DNA of 55,892 nt from Acidobacteriota bacterium (GCA_013152895.1 JAADFN010000032.1:1-55892), one strand, 5' to 3'; shown: positions 10,278 through 20,107, counted from the stretch's first letter. The notes: generated by a model from the letters alone, not told the origin. Made by a program: numbers and translations.

Positions 10278-10293
10278 TGGCACGGTTCTTGTA
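10278..10293 (+). promoter_or_regulatory. Sigma54-type -24/-12 promoter
   Basis: TGGCACG-GTTC-TTGTA, about 63 bp before the TTG start at 10356. Confidence 0.75.
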
Positions 10294-10355
10294 TTTCTAA
10301 TGAACGCTGTGTGGGTGCGAGCACTGAACATCCGAAAACCGGGGAGGTGAGAACA

Positions 10356-11084
10356 TTGTCACATTCCAGAGCGAGGCATCTGGTTCCGGTCCGGCTGGTA
10401 GGGATTCTTGGGGCGCTCGTTGTCGTGGCATCCGCCGGCGTCGTCATCGGTGCCAGCATCATCGGTTCAAAACACGATCTCTCCACGACGGGTGGCGACC
10501 CATACTCCGACCGGGTCTGCGTTTTCTGCCACACTCCTCACCACGCCAACGACACCCTGCCCATTCAGGCGCCGTTGTGGAACCGGTTCATCGACACCAA
10601 CGAGACCTTTACCGTGTACACAAGCCCGACCATGGACACCACTCCGGGCAATCCAAATACGACGGTTTCCATGCTGTGCCTCGGCTGCCACGACGGGACC
10701 AATGGCACGGCGGTGGTCAACGGCATCACCGGGAGCACCAAGCACGACCTGATCAATGCGCCCGGCCCGGGGGGGATCCCGGACACGACGTCGGAGCCCA
10801 ACTGTCGGCGCTGTCACGGCCAGATGTACGGCGACCCGCCGGCGGTCTGGCAGGGAACGGATCTTTCCAACGACCATCCTATCGCCATGACCTACCCCAC
10901 CTCGGCGCAGGATCCAATGTTCAACACGCCGCCAGATCTCAATACCGGATGGGCTCTGGTTCCCCTCTACAACGGGAAGGTGGAGTGTCCGACCTGCCAC
11001 GATGTCCACAATCCGGCCAATACGCCTTTCCTCCGCATGCCGAACGATGGCAGTCAGCTCTGTGTCACCTGCCACATCAAGTGA
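10356..11084 (+). CDS. Multiheme c-type cytochrome (5 CXXCH), OmcE-like motif pattern
   Basis: TTG start after GGGGAGGTGA SD; signal/anchor segment LVPVRLVGILGALVVVASAGVVIGAS; CVFCHTPHH, CLGCHDG, CRRCHG, CPTCHDVH, CVTCHIK. Confidence 0.88.
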   Translation: MSHSRARHLVPVRLVGILGALVVVASAGVVIGASIIGSKHDLSTTGGDPYSDRVCVFCHTPHHANDTLPIQAPLWNRFIDTNETFTVYTSPTMDTTPGNPNTTVSMLCLGCHDGTNGTAVVNGITGSTKHDLINAPGPGGIPDTTSEPNCRRCHGQMYGDPPAVWQGTDLSNDHPIAMTYPTSAQDPMFNTPPDLNTGWALVPLYNGKVECPTCHDVHNPANTPFLRMPNDGSQLCVTCHIK

Positions 11085-12342
11085 TGATCTCGCGAAGCGG
11101 CTGGGCGGCGGGAAAGAGGTGCGCGACGCCAACGGTTGTTACCGTGAGGGTGAGCGCCTCTGCTATCCGCGGATCGAACTGGCTGCCCGCGCACGCCTCG
11201 ATCTCGGCCAGCGCTTCCTCGATCGTGCGACCCATCCGGTACGGCCGCGGCATCAGCATGGCGTCCAGGGCATCGGCCACCGCGATGATTCGGCTGTGAA
11301 GCGGAATCTCCTCGCCCCGCAGGCCGTCCGGATAGCCGCCGCCGCCGAAGCGCTCGTGGTGTCCCCGCACCACCGGCGCAAGGTCCGAAACCAGCGGGAT
11401 TTCCTCGAGCATCTCTGCTCCCACGACGGGATGTTGCTGGATCCGCAATCGTTCCGCCGCATCCAACGGCCCTGGCTTGCCGAGCACGCTCTCGGGGACA
11501 CCGATCTTGCCGATGTCATGAAGTGATGCGGCAACTTCCAGGCGCTCCAGGGGCGGGCGTTCGATTCCGAGTGTGCGCCCGATGTGGTGACACATATGTG
11601 CGACTCTCGCGGAGTGTCCCCGCGTCACGGCGTCCTTGGCCTCGAGCGCCGTGGCGAGCCCACGGATGATTCCCAGGTAGTTTCGCGCCTCCGCCTCACG
11701 GTAACGCCGGCAGCGCAGGCCCAGGGCCAGGTTCGTCGCGAGCGCCTCGATCACCAGCAAGTCCTCGGCCGCGAAAGCGTTGACCTCGGGGCTTGCCAGC
11801 GTCAGCACGCCAAGAAGCTCACCGTCGTGTTCGATGGGTACGCTGGCCGCGGACAGGCGACGGTACCCGAGAACCGACACCGGGCCGAAACGGCCGTCGG
11901 CCTCCACGTCGTTGACGACGACCATCTGGCGGGTGGTGGCCACCCATCCGGACAGCCCCTCGTGCAACCCGATGGTCGGCACATCGGGGAAGCACCCCGA
12001 AAGTCCCTGGCTCGCCATGAGCTCGAGAGCATTCCCCCCTGGCCTGAGTATGAAGAGCAGGCCAACGGGGCAGCCGATCTGAATGCAGGAGCTGGCAAGC
12101 GCCCGTTCGTAGGCCCTCGCCCCTTGCTCCAGGAGATGGTGGCCGGCCACGACCACCGAACGAAGCCGCCCGAGGGCGGTGCCGGTCGGTGCGTCTTCCT
12201 CCGGCGTTACAGCATTCCAAAACGCCTCGGCCTGCGAACTTTTTCCCACTACTCCCCTCCCGGGTGGTTGAAGATCCGCAGATGCGCCCTGTCTCCACCC
12301 TGTCTCCACGTCATAGCAGGAATCATGCCGGGTCAATGGCAA
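11077..12342 (-). CDS. GAF + HD-GYP domain protein (putative c-di-GMP phosphodiesterase); start codon uncertain
   Basis: VAASLHDIGKIGVPESVLGKPGPL, HPVVGAEML, HHERFGGGGYPDGLRGEEIPLHSRIIAVADALDAM (HD-GYP); upstream GAF-like region. Confidence 0.88.
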   Translation of the reverse strand: MPLTRHDSCYDVETGWRQGASADLQPPGRGVVGKSSQAEAFWNAVTPEEDAPTGTALGRLRSVVVAGHHLLEQGARAYERALASSCIQIGCPVGLLFILRPGGNALELMASQGLSGCFPDVPTIGLHEGLSGWVATTRQMVVVNDVEADGRFGPVSVLGYRRLSAASVPIEHDGELLGVLTLASPEVNAFAAEDLLVIEALATNLALGLRCRRYREAEARNYLGIIRGLATALEAKDAVTRGHSARVAHMCHHIGRTLGIERPPLERLEVAASLHDIGKIGVPESVLGKPGPLDAAERLRIQQHPVVGAEMLEEIPLVSDLAPVVRGHHERFGGGGYPDGLRGEEIPLHSRIIAVADALDAMLMPRPYRMGRTIEEALAEIEACAGSQFDPRIAEALTLTVTTVGVAHLFPAAQPLREIIT

Positions 12343-15161
12343 CCACTCACCGTCGCACAGGAGAACCTCCTGTAATTCCGGCTGTTCGAGATGCTCCAGG
12401 AGTTAATCCGCGCCGTGTTCCCCCCGGCGTTGTAAGGGGCCGGATCGGACGTCAGGACGATGAGCGCCTTGCGGTGCCAGCCGTGGGGTACCGCGGAGTG
12501 ACACCACGCGCACTTGAAGGTATTGGGAAACGCCGCGGAGTGGGTCCCGTGCAGGTTGATATACCCTCCCATCCACCGGGAGAAACCGGTCTGGCCGGTG
12601 CTGCTGCTCTTTCCGGCATAGGTCTTGTAATCGTGACACTCGAAGCACAGGCCGTTGGGAGTGTTGATCCCGCTGCTCGCATCCCAGGGCTTTTTGAGCA
12701 CCGGTGCGTTCGCCGAACCGTGCGGGCCCTGGACGCCCGAAGAATCGTCGTTCCCGTGGCAGTCGGAGCACACCATGGGCGAGCTCTTGGTCCATGGCGA
12801 GCCCGCGACAAAGGTCATGTAACGGCTCGTGCTGTTGGTACGCGGCGTGTTGTTGGCCGTGGTCCAGTCAGGGGGTTGCGTCGCCGTCTGGTCAGTCATG
12901 ACCCAGTGGTAGGCGTCGTTATTGACGTTGAACTCCAGCGCCTGGTCGGTTTCGCCCGTCGGCAGCGAGGTTCCATAGGCAAAGGAGCTGTGGCACTTCA
13001 AGCAGATCTGGTACTCCGCCGACGCGGCCGCCGGGTGCGAGGTGAAATTCGCGGAGGTGAAAACGGACCACTCGTTTGGAAGAGAGGCCACGCCGACCCC
13101 CGTGGCGCCCGTCAGGGCTCCGGCCAGACCCGCCGAAGCCGGAGTGTGCAGGCCGGCCTGCGCCCGGTGCGTGTCGTGGCAGTCGAGGCAATTGACGTGC
13201 CGGTTCGCCCCGGAGAAGGTCCCGTCGTTGAAGGTCGCCCCTTCCTCGGCCACGGTATTGTGGACGGAATCGGCCTCCACCGGGTGGCTCGATGCCTTGG
13301 CGATCACGGTCGCCACGTCCTTCCCCGAAAGGTTGACTCCCGTGGTCCCGTTTCCGTGACAGTTGTAACAGATGAAGTCGGAGGCGTTTCCTGCTGGGTT
13401 GATCGATCCCGAAAGTAGATCTGGATAGTCGGAGAAGTGGACGGCCCCGAACGGGCTGGAAGAGGCATCCGGTCTGCCGTCGCCACGATCCGCGTGGCAC
13501 TTGGTGCAGTTGCGTTTGAACGTGGAGCCGTCGTGAATCGTGTAGGTCCACGTACCGTAGGCGTTGGAAGTGTAGTTGTGGGCCGAGGCGCTGAAGGCCG
13601 TCTTGTCGATGGTAGGCCTCCCCGAAGCCACGGCGTTCTTGTGGCAGGAGACGCACATCCCGCCGTTGGCTTGGCTGGCGTCAAAATCCGTCTGGGCAGG
13701 CGTCCCGGAGATGATCTCGCCGTTGACGTTCCGGCCCACCGCCCGGCTCGCCTGGGTCGAGGCATCCTGATGGACGTTGTAGTTGTGTGTGGTTCCACCG
13801 GGCGTGTTGTGCACGTGATCCGGGTGGCACATGTTGACGCAGGAACGATCGGCGGGCGCCACCGCCGAGAGCGGCGCCGTCCAGGCGACACCGCTGTCTG
13901 TGAAGCTGTCGTTGACACCCAGCACGGAGCCAATGGAATGCCGGCTGGTCTTGGCCGTCGTGCCATTCATGCCCTCCCAGATCGTCGCGTGGCACCCTGC
14001 GCAGTTTGTGCCGCCCTTGCTCTCCGTGGCTGCGAAGCCCCGATTGTGGGGATGGCAGTTGACGCAGCGCGTGCCAGCATTGTGGGTGTGATTGCCACTG
14101 GCGTTGTTCCGGTGGTACTTGGTTCGTGTATGACAGGCTTCGCAAATGCCGTCATCGTAAGGAGCCGGCGTCGGAGAGGTGACCCCGAGGTAGCTCCGGT
14201 TCGGATTCGTTCCCCCGGTCCTGTCGTCCTCCCAGAACGTGATGTCCTTGGGACCGCTCGAGGGCGTCTCGATCGTTCCCCGGATCAGGTAGATGTTGAG
14301 CGTCCTGTGGGGCGTATGGCAGGTGAGACAGTCCACGGCCCAGTTGCCGTACTTGGTCCCCGTGAATTGGCTCGAATGGGTCGCCAGGTTGTGGCAGTCC
14401 ACGCAGAGCTCGGAGCCATTCGTACGCCGGAGGAGCTGCCCGCTGCCCGCCGGCCGCGTCCCATTGTTTCTCACCGAGACGCCCCGGACCGCGCGGGCGA
14501 CGTTGCCCGCTGCATCGGTGACCTCGACGGTGATCTCGTGCCAACCCCGCGCCAGGGCCGTCAGGTCAACGTTGAACTCCCATACCGAGCAGTTGGTTCC
14601 GCAGTCGTAGTTGGAGTTGACGGTCGCCGTCGTCGATGGTGCTCCCCCATCCACGTACCAGGCGAGCGGCGTGGCCGCAAGACCCCCCTCATCCCACACC
14701 TGGACCTTGACCCGCTCCGTGCCGCCGACCACCGCCCCCTGCGCGGGCACGAGGATGAGGACCGTCGGCGCGACGGTGTCCGCGCCACACGAGGGAAGGG
14801 TGAACGGCCCCAGCACCTCGGGGTTCGAACCGGAGACACCATCGGGATCGCTGAATGTCACGCGTACCCAGTAGCTCTGGCCCGCGGTCAGGCCGGGAAC
14901 CAGACACTGGCGCGGAGAGCCGCCGGAAAGTGCGCTACAGGCCACCGTTCCGGGCCAGCTATTCGCCGTGTTGTACTCCACCTGCGTGGCGCCATCACCG
15001 TTGTCGTCTCCCGTGAATCTGGACGTCACCGTCAACTCCGAGCAGGAAGACACCAGAACGTCGGACCCGACGACAACCGTATTGTTGCCAGCGAACGCGA
15101 TCATGGGAACAGCCAGGATCATGGCGAGGAACGGTCCCGTCAACGTACGTCGAAGCATCAT
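12333..15161 (-). CDS. Large secreted multiheme cytochrome: 13 CXXCH plus one CX3CH and a C-terminal CX5CH
   Basis: Start MMLRRTLTGPFLAMILAVPMIAFAG; fibronectin/Ig-like N-terminal region; CVDCH, CLTCH, CEACH, CVNCH, CAGCH, CVNMCH, CVSCH, CTKCH, CYNCH, CLDCH, CLKCH, CSDCH, CFECH, CAWCH, terminal SCATVSGCH. Confidence 0.9.
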   Translation of the reverse strand: MMLRRTLTGPFLAMILAVPMIAFAGNNTVVVGSDVLVSSCSELTVTSRFTGDDNGDGATQVEYNTANSWPGTVACSALSGGSPRQCLVPGLTAGQSYWVRVTFSDPDGVSGSNPEVLGPFTLPSCGADTVAPTVLILVPAQGAVVGGTERVKVQVWDEGGLAATPLAWYVDGGAPSTTATVNSNYDCGTNCSVWEFNVDLTALARGWHEITVEVTDAAGNVARAVRGVSVRNNGTRPAGSGQLLRRTNGSELCVDCHNLATHSSQFTGTKYGNWAVDCLTCHTPHRTLNIYLIRGTIETPSSGPKDITFWEDDRTGGTNPNRSYLGVTSPTPAPYDDGICEACHTRTKYHRNNASGNHTHNAGTRCVNCHPHNRGFAATESKGGTNCAGCHATIWEGMNGTTAKTSRHSIGSVLGVNDSFTDSGVAWTAPLSAVAPADRSCVNMCHPDHVHNTPGGTTHNYNVHQDASTQASRAVGRNVNGEIISGTPAQTDFDASQANGGMCVSCHKNAVASGRPTIDKTAFSASAHNYTSNAYGTWTYTIHDGSTFKRNCTKCHADRGDGRPDASSSPFGAVHFSDYPDLLSGSINPAGNASDFICYNCHGNGTTGVNLSGKDVATVIAKASSHPVEADSVHNTVAEEGATFNDGTFSGANRHVNCLDCHDTHRAQAGLHTPASAGLAGALTGATGVGVASLPNEWSVFTSANFTSHPAAASAEYQICLKCHSSFAYGTSLPTGETDQALEFNVNNDAYHWVMTDQTATQPPDWTTANNTPRTNSTSRYMTFVAGSPWTKSSPMVCSDCHGNDDSSGVQGPHGSANAPVLKKPWDASSGINTPNGLCFECHDYKTYAGKSSSTGQTGFSRWMGGYINLHGTHSAAFPNTFKCAWCHSAVPHGWHRKALIVLTSDPAPYNAGGNTARINSWSISNSRNYRRFSCATVSGCH

Positions 15162-18100
15162 GGCCCGTCCTCCGTGAAGGTATTGCTGTCGGCGTAATGA
15201 ACCCCGTGGCACGTCAGGCACTGGACACGGCCCCCGGCATCCAGGCGAAGGTTATCGGAGCTCACACCGTCCCCTCCGCCTCCCCCCTGGACGGCGCCGT
15301 TCCCGTCGAGGGGCACCGAGCGGTCGTATCCCCGCCCGTTGGCATTGAGGGCCACGCCGACCGGATGACTCTTCCATTTCCAGTCGAAGACCTCAACCTC
15401 GTTGTAATCCATGGTCCAGAGGGAATGACAGTCACGACAGAACTTGTCGCCGCTGGTATTGTCGCCCTGATCCAGGGGCGCGCGGAGGAAGGGATACGAC
15501 GCCGAAAACCGCCAGCGCTCTCCCAGGACGAAGGTCCCACCGGAGAAGGTTACCGTCAGGCCGTTGTCCAGGGGGACGCCGGTGCCGATGTCCGCTTCAC
15601 CGGCCCAGGTGGAGCCGCCGTCCTTGGAGTACCGAAAGTGGGCATTGGCGATGGTGATCTCGATCAGGTAGGACGAGCCCCCCGCACCGGTGTACGTCCC
15701 GCCCACGGTAACCTGCCCCGTACTGCCCAGGGAGGTGATGCGTTCCGGCGGTGACACGCGGAGTTGGCCGCGGTTGCTGGCCCTGGCCTTGTGCTGATCG
15801 TGGCATGTGGAGCAGACGACGTTGCCATTCATGATCCGTTTGACCATCTCGGGATTTGTTGGCATCTGGGCGCCCCACTGGGACGCATCGACCGGAACAT
15901 CGAAACGGTGCGTCGTTCCCGCCTGGCCCGGCACGGCCCTGTCCGACGAGTTGATGGGCAGAGCGGACGCAAGCCCGCCGGGGCTGTGACATGACTGACA
16001 GAGGTTAACGTTCCCGGCCGAGGTCGTCAGCGAGCCGCCCGCCGCATGGTGCCCCGTGTGGCATGAGGCGCAGTCGATGCCGAAGTACCAGTGAGGCGGG
16101 TCCACGGCCTGGACGGTCGCGGTCCCGGCGAGAAAGACGCCGATGAACACCAAGACCAGCGTGCGGCGCCGGAGAGCTGCCCACCCGGCAAGAGCGAGCA
16201 GCATCGCCATGAGGGCAAGGCCCCAGGGACCCACGGTGGGGATGCTTGCCGCCTGTCCGCCTTCGCCCGAGAGCGTGGCCGTCACCGGACCACCGGACGA
16301 CGTGCTCTCGACGGTCAGAGTCGCTTCCATGTGGCCCGTGGCATCCGGTGAGAACCGGACCTCCAGGGTGCAGGACTCCCCCGGCCCGATGGTGGCGCCG
16401 GTACACGGGTCGGCGACGAGAACGAACTGGGCGGCGTCCTCACCACCGATCTGAACGCTCGTCACGTCCAGAAAACCACCGCCGGCGTTGGAGAGCGTCA
16501 GGGTCCCCGGACCGCTGCTGTGACCCACAGCTACCGTTCCGAAATCCAGGCTGCCTGGCGACAGCTGCGCCAGGGCCGCGGGCGCCGCGATACCCCTCGC
16601 CTGAAGCGCGACCGTCTGGGAACCCTCTCCGCTGCACTGGAAGCTCAGGTCTCCCGCCACCCGGCCGGACCGGACCGGATCGAAAACAACCGTGGCGGTG
16701 CAGCTTTCACCGGGCGCAAGTCCATCGCCGCAGGTGGTCTGCGTCTCGAAGGCGGCGGGCCAATGGATACCGTAGATCCCCACGGGGACAGGACCCGTAT
16801 TGGTCAACTTGACAACGCGGGGTTCGCTCGTCTGTCCCACGGTGACATCTCCAAAGTCAAGAAGCGCCGGACTGGCTTCGGCCTGGGGAACCTCGGCTTC
16901 GGTGCCATCGAGCCGGAAGATCTGGACGCTGGAGGAATTGACAGAAGCTATCGCGAGACGTGGCGGGTTCTCCAGCACGGCAAGCCCCATGGGAGTGTGA
17001 AAACGCCCGGACTCGTCCCCGTACGTCCCCAGGCTTTCCCGGAAGCTGCCGTCGGCGTTGAAGGTCTGGATCCAGCTCTGGAAGGCGTCGGAAACGTACA
17101 GCACGTTCCCCGGTCCCACGGCGACACCGGCGGCCCGCGTCAGCTCTCCTTGACCATTGCCGAGGGAAGAAATGCTCTTGAGAAAGTTCCCCGCAGGATC
17201 GAAAACGAGGACCTGGCCGAGCACGGCGTCAGCCACCAGAACCTCTCCCGCGGGCGACCAGGCCAGCGCCACCGGTTCGCGAAATTCGCCGGAATTCTTC
17301 CCGCGCCGGCCGAAGGTGGCGGTAACGGTGCCCGACCCGTCGAAGGAAACCACCCGGCCAGTGGCGCCGTACAGGACCCAGATCCGATGGCCGGCCTGGT
17401 CGATCGCCACGTCGGTGACGGGACCGAGGGGAGCCCCAGGATCGAGACTACTCAGGATGCTGCCCGTGGCGGACAGCAGAAGCAGTCCTGTCCGGGTTCC
17501 CACCACGAGCCGGCCGAGCCAGTCCCCGGCCACGGAGGTGACGCCAGGGACCCGAACGGTTCCCAGAAACTCGCCCGTAACCGGGTTCACGAAATCCAGC
17601 CCGTCCACGGCCGCATCTGTCACCGCAAGGTCGCCCCACTCGTTGACACCGACGTCGAACGGAGCGGCCAGACCGCTGTCCAACGCCGTCTCCGCTACGG
17701 CGTTCGAGATGGTGAAATCCAACGTCTTGGAGGAGCTGTTGCCGCTTGGATCGCTGGCGGTGCACGTGACGGTTTCCCGTCCCGGAGCGGCCGGCGCGTG
17801 ATACGTGGCGGCGCCGCCGGAGCCGGGCGACACCGTGCCAAGGGCCGCAGACCAGCTGAAGGTAACGGGATCCCCCTGCGGATCTACCGCAGTCGCCTGC
17901 AACTGGGCGTTGCCGTCGACCAGAACCGGGTCATGGTCGACGGTCAGCGAGGTGATCACCGGCTCCTGGCCGGCGGTTGCGCTCACCTTGATCACGACCT
18001 GGGCGCTGGTGGTCTGACGGCCCCCGCACAAGGAGGTTCCGCTGTCAGCGAGTGTGATCGTCACGGTGACCGTTCCCTCCGTGGACGGCGCCCTCCAGAC

Positions 18101-18436
18101 GGCCGAGGCGGAGTATGGCGAGCCGCTGACCCCGTTGTCGATACTGTCGAAGGAGCCGAGGGATGCGTCCCACTGGGTCAAGTCCGCCCGGATGACCTGG
18201 CCACACCCGGTGGTGCAGGTGCCGGGACAATCGGGATCGTGGGCATCGACGGCGAGCGATACGGTTTCACCGGGTTTCACAACGGATGGCGTGGCCGTGA
18301 AGGTATCAATCACCGGTTCGGCCGCTGGGAGGACGGTCGCTCCGGCCACCATCAGCGCTCCGGCAAGCAGAATGCGAAGATGGGGAATAATCCCCAAATC
18401 TCCGCCCTTACCGGTGATGATTCCCCAGCATTCCAC
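15158..18436 (-). CDS. Beta-propeller / choice-of-anchor-type domains + internal IPTL-CTERM-like segment + 5-heme cytochrome domain (fusion)
   Basis: Proposed GTG start at 18436; propeller blades GEFREPVALAWSPAGEVLVADAVLGQVLVFDPAG; SIPTVGPWGLALMAMLLALAGWAALRRR then TLVLVFIGVFLAGTATVQA; CASCH, CQSCH, CSTCH, CRDCH, CLTCH. Overlaps the next CDS by 4 bp. Confidence 0.82.
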   Translation of the reverse strand: MECWGIITGKGGDLGIIPHLRILLAGALMVAGATVLPAAEPVIDTFTATPSVVKPGETVSLAVDAHDPDCPGTCTTGCGQVIRADLTQWDASLGSFDSIDNGVSGSPYSASAVWRAPSTEGTVTVTITLADSGTSLCGGRQTTSAQVVIKVSATAGQEPVITSLTVDHDPVLVDGNAQLQATAVDPQGDPVTFSWSAALGTVSPGSGGAATYHAPAAPGRETVTCTASDPSGNSSSKTLDFTISNAVAETALDSGLAAPFDVGVNEWGDLAVTDAAVDGLDFVNPVTGEFLGTVRVPGVTSVAGDWLGRLVVGTRTGLLLLSATGSILSSLDPGAPLGPVTDVAIDQAGHRIWVLYGATGRVVSFDGSGTVTATFGRRGKNSGEFREPVALAWSPAGEVLVADAVLGQVLVFDPAGNFLKSISSLGNGQGELTRAAGVAVGPGNVLYVSDAFQSWIQTFNADGSFRESLGTYGDESGRFHTPMGLAVLENPPRLAIASVNSSSVQIFRLDGTEAEVPQAEASPALLDFGDVTVGQTSEPRVVKLTNTGPVPVGIYGIHWPAAFETQTTCGDGLAPGESCTATVVFDPVRSGRVAGDLSFQCSGEGSQTVALQARGIAAPAALAQLSPGSLDFGTVAVGHSSGPGTLTLSNAGGGFLDVTSVQIGGEDAAQFVLVADPCTGATIGPGESCTLEVRFSPDATGHMEATLTVESTSSGGPVTATLSGEGGQAASIPTVGPWGLALMAMLLALAGWAALRRRTLVLVFIGVFLAGTATVQAVDPPHWYFGIDCASCHTGHHAAGGSLTTSAGNVNLCQSCHSPGGLASALPINSSDRAVPGQAGTTHRFDVPVDASQWGAQMPTNPEMVKRIMNGNVVCSTCHDQHKARASNRGQLRVSPPERITSLGSTGQVTVGGTYTGAGGSSYLIEITIANAHFRYSKDGGSTWAGEADIGTGVPLDNGLTVTFSGGTFVLGERWRFSASYPFLRAPLDQGDNTSGDKFCRDCHSLWTMDYNEVEVFDWKWKSHPVGVALNANGRGYDRSVPLDGNGAVQGGGGGDGVSSDNLRLDAGGRVQCLTCHGVHYADSNTFTEDGP
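18381..18427. promoter_or_regulatory. Paired 16-bp palindromic sites (candidate enhancer pair B)
   Basis: TGGGGAATAATCCCCA (18381-18396, perfect 7+7 arms around the centre) and CGGTGATGATTCCCCA (18412-18427); centres 31 bp apart. Confidence 0.65.
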
Positions 18437-18465
18437 GATTCGTTCCCTCCCTCCAAATATACCTG

Positions 18466-18481
18466 AGCAAGAACCATTCCG
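18466..18481 (-). promoter_or_regulatory. Candidate sigma54-type -24/-12 element
   Basis: Reverse strand CGGAATG-GTTC-TTGCT (GG-N10-GC spacing), about 30 bp before the proposed GTG start at 18436; -24 half is weak. Confidence 0.45.
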
Positions 18482-18613
18482 CCAACGGGGCTTCGCGCGG
18501 TGGCGGCGCCAAGAAGGCGCGAGATCGTCTCGCCCCTGAGAACACGCCTCGTTCATGTACCGCAAAGACCACGTGAGCTGCGATACAATCAACGCGCCGG
18601 GGAGGGTCCACGA

Positions 18614-20104
18614 GTGTCATCCGAGCCGTCCGCAACGAGCCACCGCTTCCGATTGCCATGGTCCCCGCGGACCTTGCTGATCCTGGTGCCCCTGCACCTC
18701 GTGGCCTTCCTGCTCCTGTACGTGGCCGTGCTGCACCTCGTCGTTCACGAGGTCGCCATGACGTACGAGGCGGAGAGCGGAGCGTTGCTCAACGCGGCCG
18801 TCAGCAAAATCCACTCCTCCATGGTGTGCTCGCAAGGAGGCGGCCTGCACGAACGGCTGGGGGACTTGATGGTATCTCACGAGATCCTGGGGCTTTCCGT
18901 CTTCAACGCATCGGGGCACCCCGGTTCTCCCGTCAGGCCGCCCAACCCCAGGGTATCGGCCTTTCTCGCCACTGACGCCGACGAGAATGTCCGCATCGAC
19001 AAGAACGGGGGAAAGACCACGCTGATCGCCATGGCGCGAATCCGGGCGACGAGCGAGTGCAAGCCGTGCCACATCCCGGGAGCGACCATCGGCGCGCTGA
19101 TGGTCACCCGGGATATCAGCGACGCCTTGAGTGCGACACGCCGCCGCACGGGGATCGGTCTCGCCTTGCTGATCGGGGGCTGGGCCGGACTCGTGGTCGT
19201 GGTCAACTTCGCCACGAAACGTTTCGCCACGGCGTCCGTTGACGCCCTCAAAGCCAGGGTGGCGGCAGAGCCCCCCAGTGCGGCGCCCACGACCGGCGTG
19301 CGGCTGGGCATGGACTCCCTGTCCCACGAGCTCTACCGGAGCCTGGAGAGCACGCTTCGCGAACACCGCAAGGAGCGCGCCGCCATGGAGAGCCGTTTCG
19401 AAAACGCCGAGCGGCTGGCCAGCATGGGGCAGCTCGCTGCGGGACTCGCTCACGAGATCAAGAACCCGGTGGCGGGCGTCCAGGGTGCCCTCGAGCTTCT
19501 CGTCGAGGAGTGCCACAACGACGATCGGATCGACCTCTACCAGCGCATGCTCGACGAGCTGAGGCGGGTGAACGAGACACTTCATTCACTGCTCCACTTC
19601 GCCCGTCCCCGGAAACCCCAGCGCCTCTCGACCGACATTCCGCTCCTCCTCAAAGACATCGCCGACCTTGCCCGGCCCGGGCTTTCCCGCCGGGGCATTA
19701 CCCTGAGCATCCGGGTGGATGAACGCGTGCGGACCTTCATCCTCGATCCGGGCCAGATTCGCCAGGTCGTCGTCAACTTGATCACCAACGCTGCGGACGC
19801 CATCGGTAGCTCGGGGAGCATCAAGCTCCTTGCAACGCCCTTCCCGGAAGGGAATGGAATGATCCTGGCCGTGGTGGACGACGGTCACGGCATGGACGAG
19901 GAGACTCTCAAGGCGGTGTTCGAGCCATTCTTCACCACCAAGCTGCACGGAACGGGGCTCGGACTGGCGGTCGCCCAGAAAATCGTCGAGAAGCACGGTG
20001 GGAGCATCCAGATTACCTCGGCGCCGGGAGAGGGGACGACGGTCTTCCTGCTGTTCCCCGATCCGGGCGAGGAGATTTCGTACAGCGGTGGAACGGAGGC
20101 CTGA
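18614..20104 (+). CDS. Membrane sensor histidine kinase with extracytoplasmic CXXCH (predicted heme-c sensor)
   Basis: GTG start with GGGAGGG SD; two TM segments flanking ATSECKPCHIPGATIGALMVTRDIS; H-box LAAGLAHEIKNPVAGVQGALELL; N/G boxes VVNLITNAADAIG, VVDDGHGMDEETL, GTGLGLAVAQKIVEKHGG. Confidence 0.92.
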   Translation: MSSEPSATSHRFRLPWSPRTLLILVPLHLVAFLLLYVAVLHLVVHEVAMTYEAESGALLNAAVSKIHSSMVCSQGGGLHERLGDLMVSHEILGLSVFNASGHPGSPVRPPNPRVSAFLATDADENVRIDKNGGKTTLIAMARIRATSECKPCHIPGATIGALMVTRDISDALSATRRRTGIGLALLIGGWAGLVVVVNFATKRFATASVDALKARVAAEPPSAAPTTGVRLGMDSLSHELYRSLESTLREHRKERAAMESRFENAERLASMGQLAAGLAHEIKNPVAGVQGALELLVEECHNDDRIDLYQRMLDELRRVNETLHSLLHFARPRKPQRLSTDIPLLLKDIADLARPGLSRRGITLSIRVDERVRTFILDPGQIRQVVVNLITNAADAIGSSGSIKLLATPFPEGNGMILAVVDDGHGMDEETLKAVFEPFFTTKLHGTGLGLAVAQKIVEKHGGSIQITSAPGEGTTVFLLFPDPGEEISYSGGTEA

Positions 20105-20107
20105 GCC

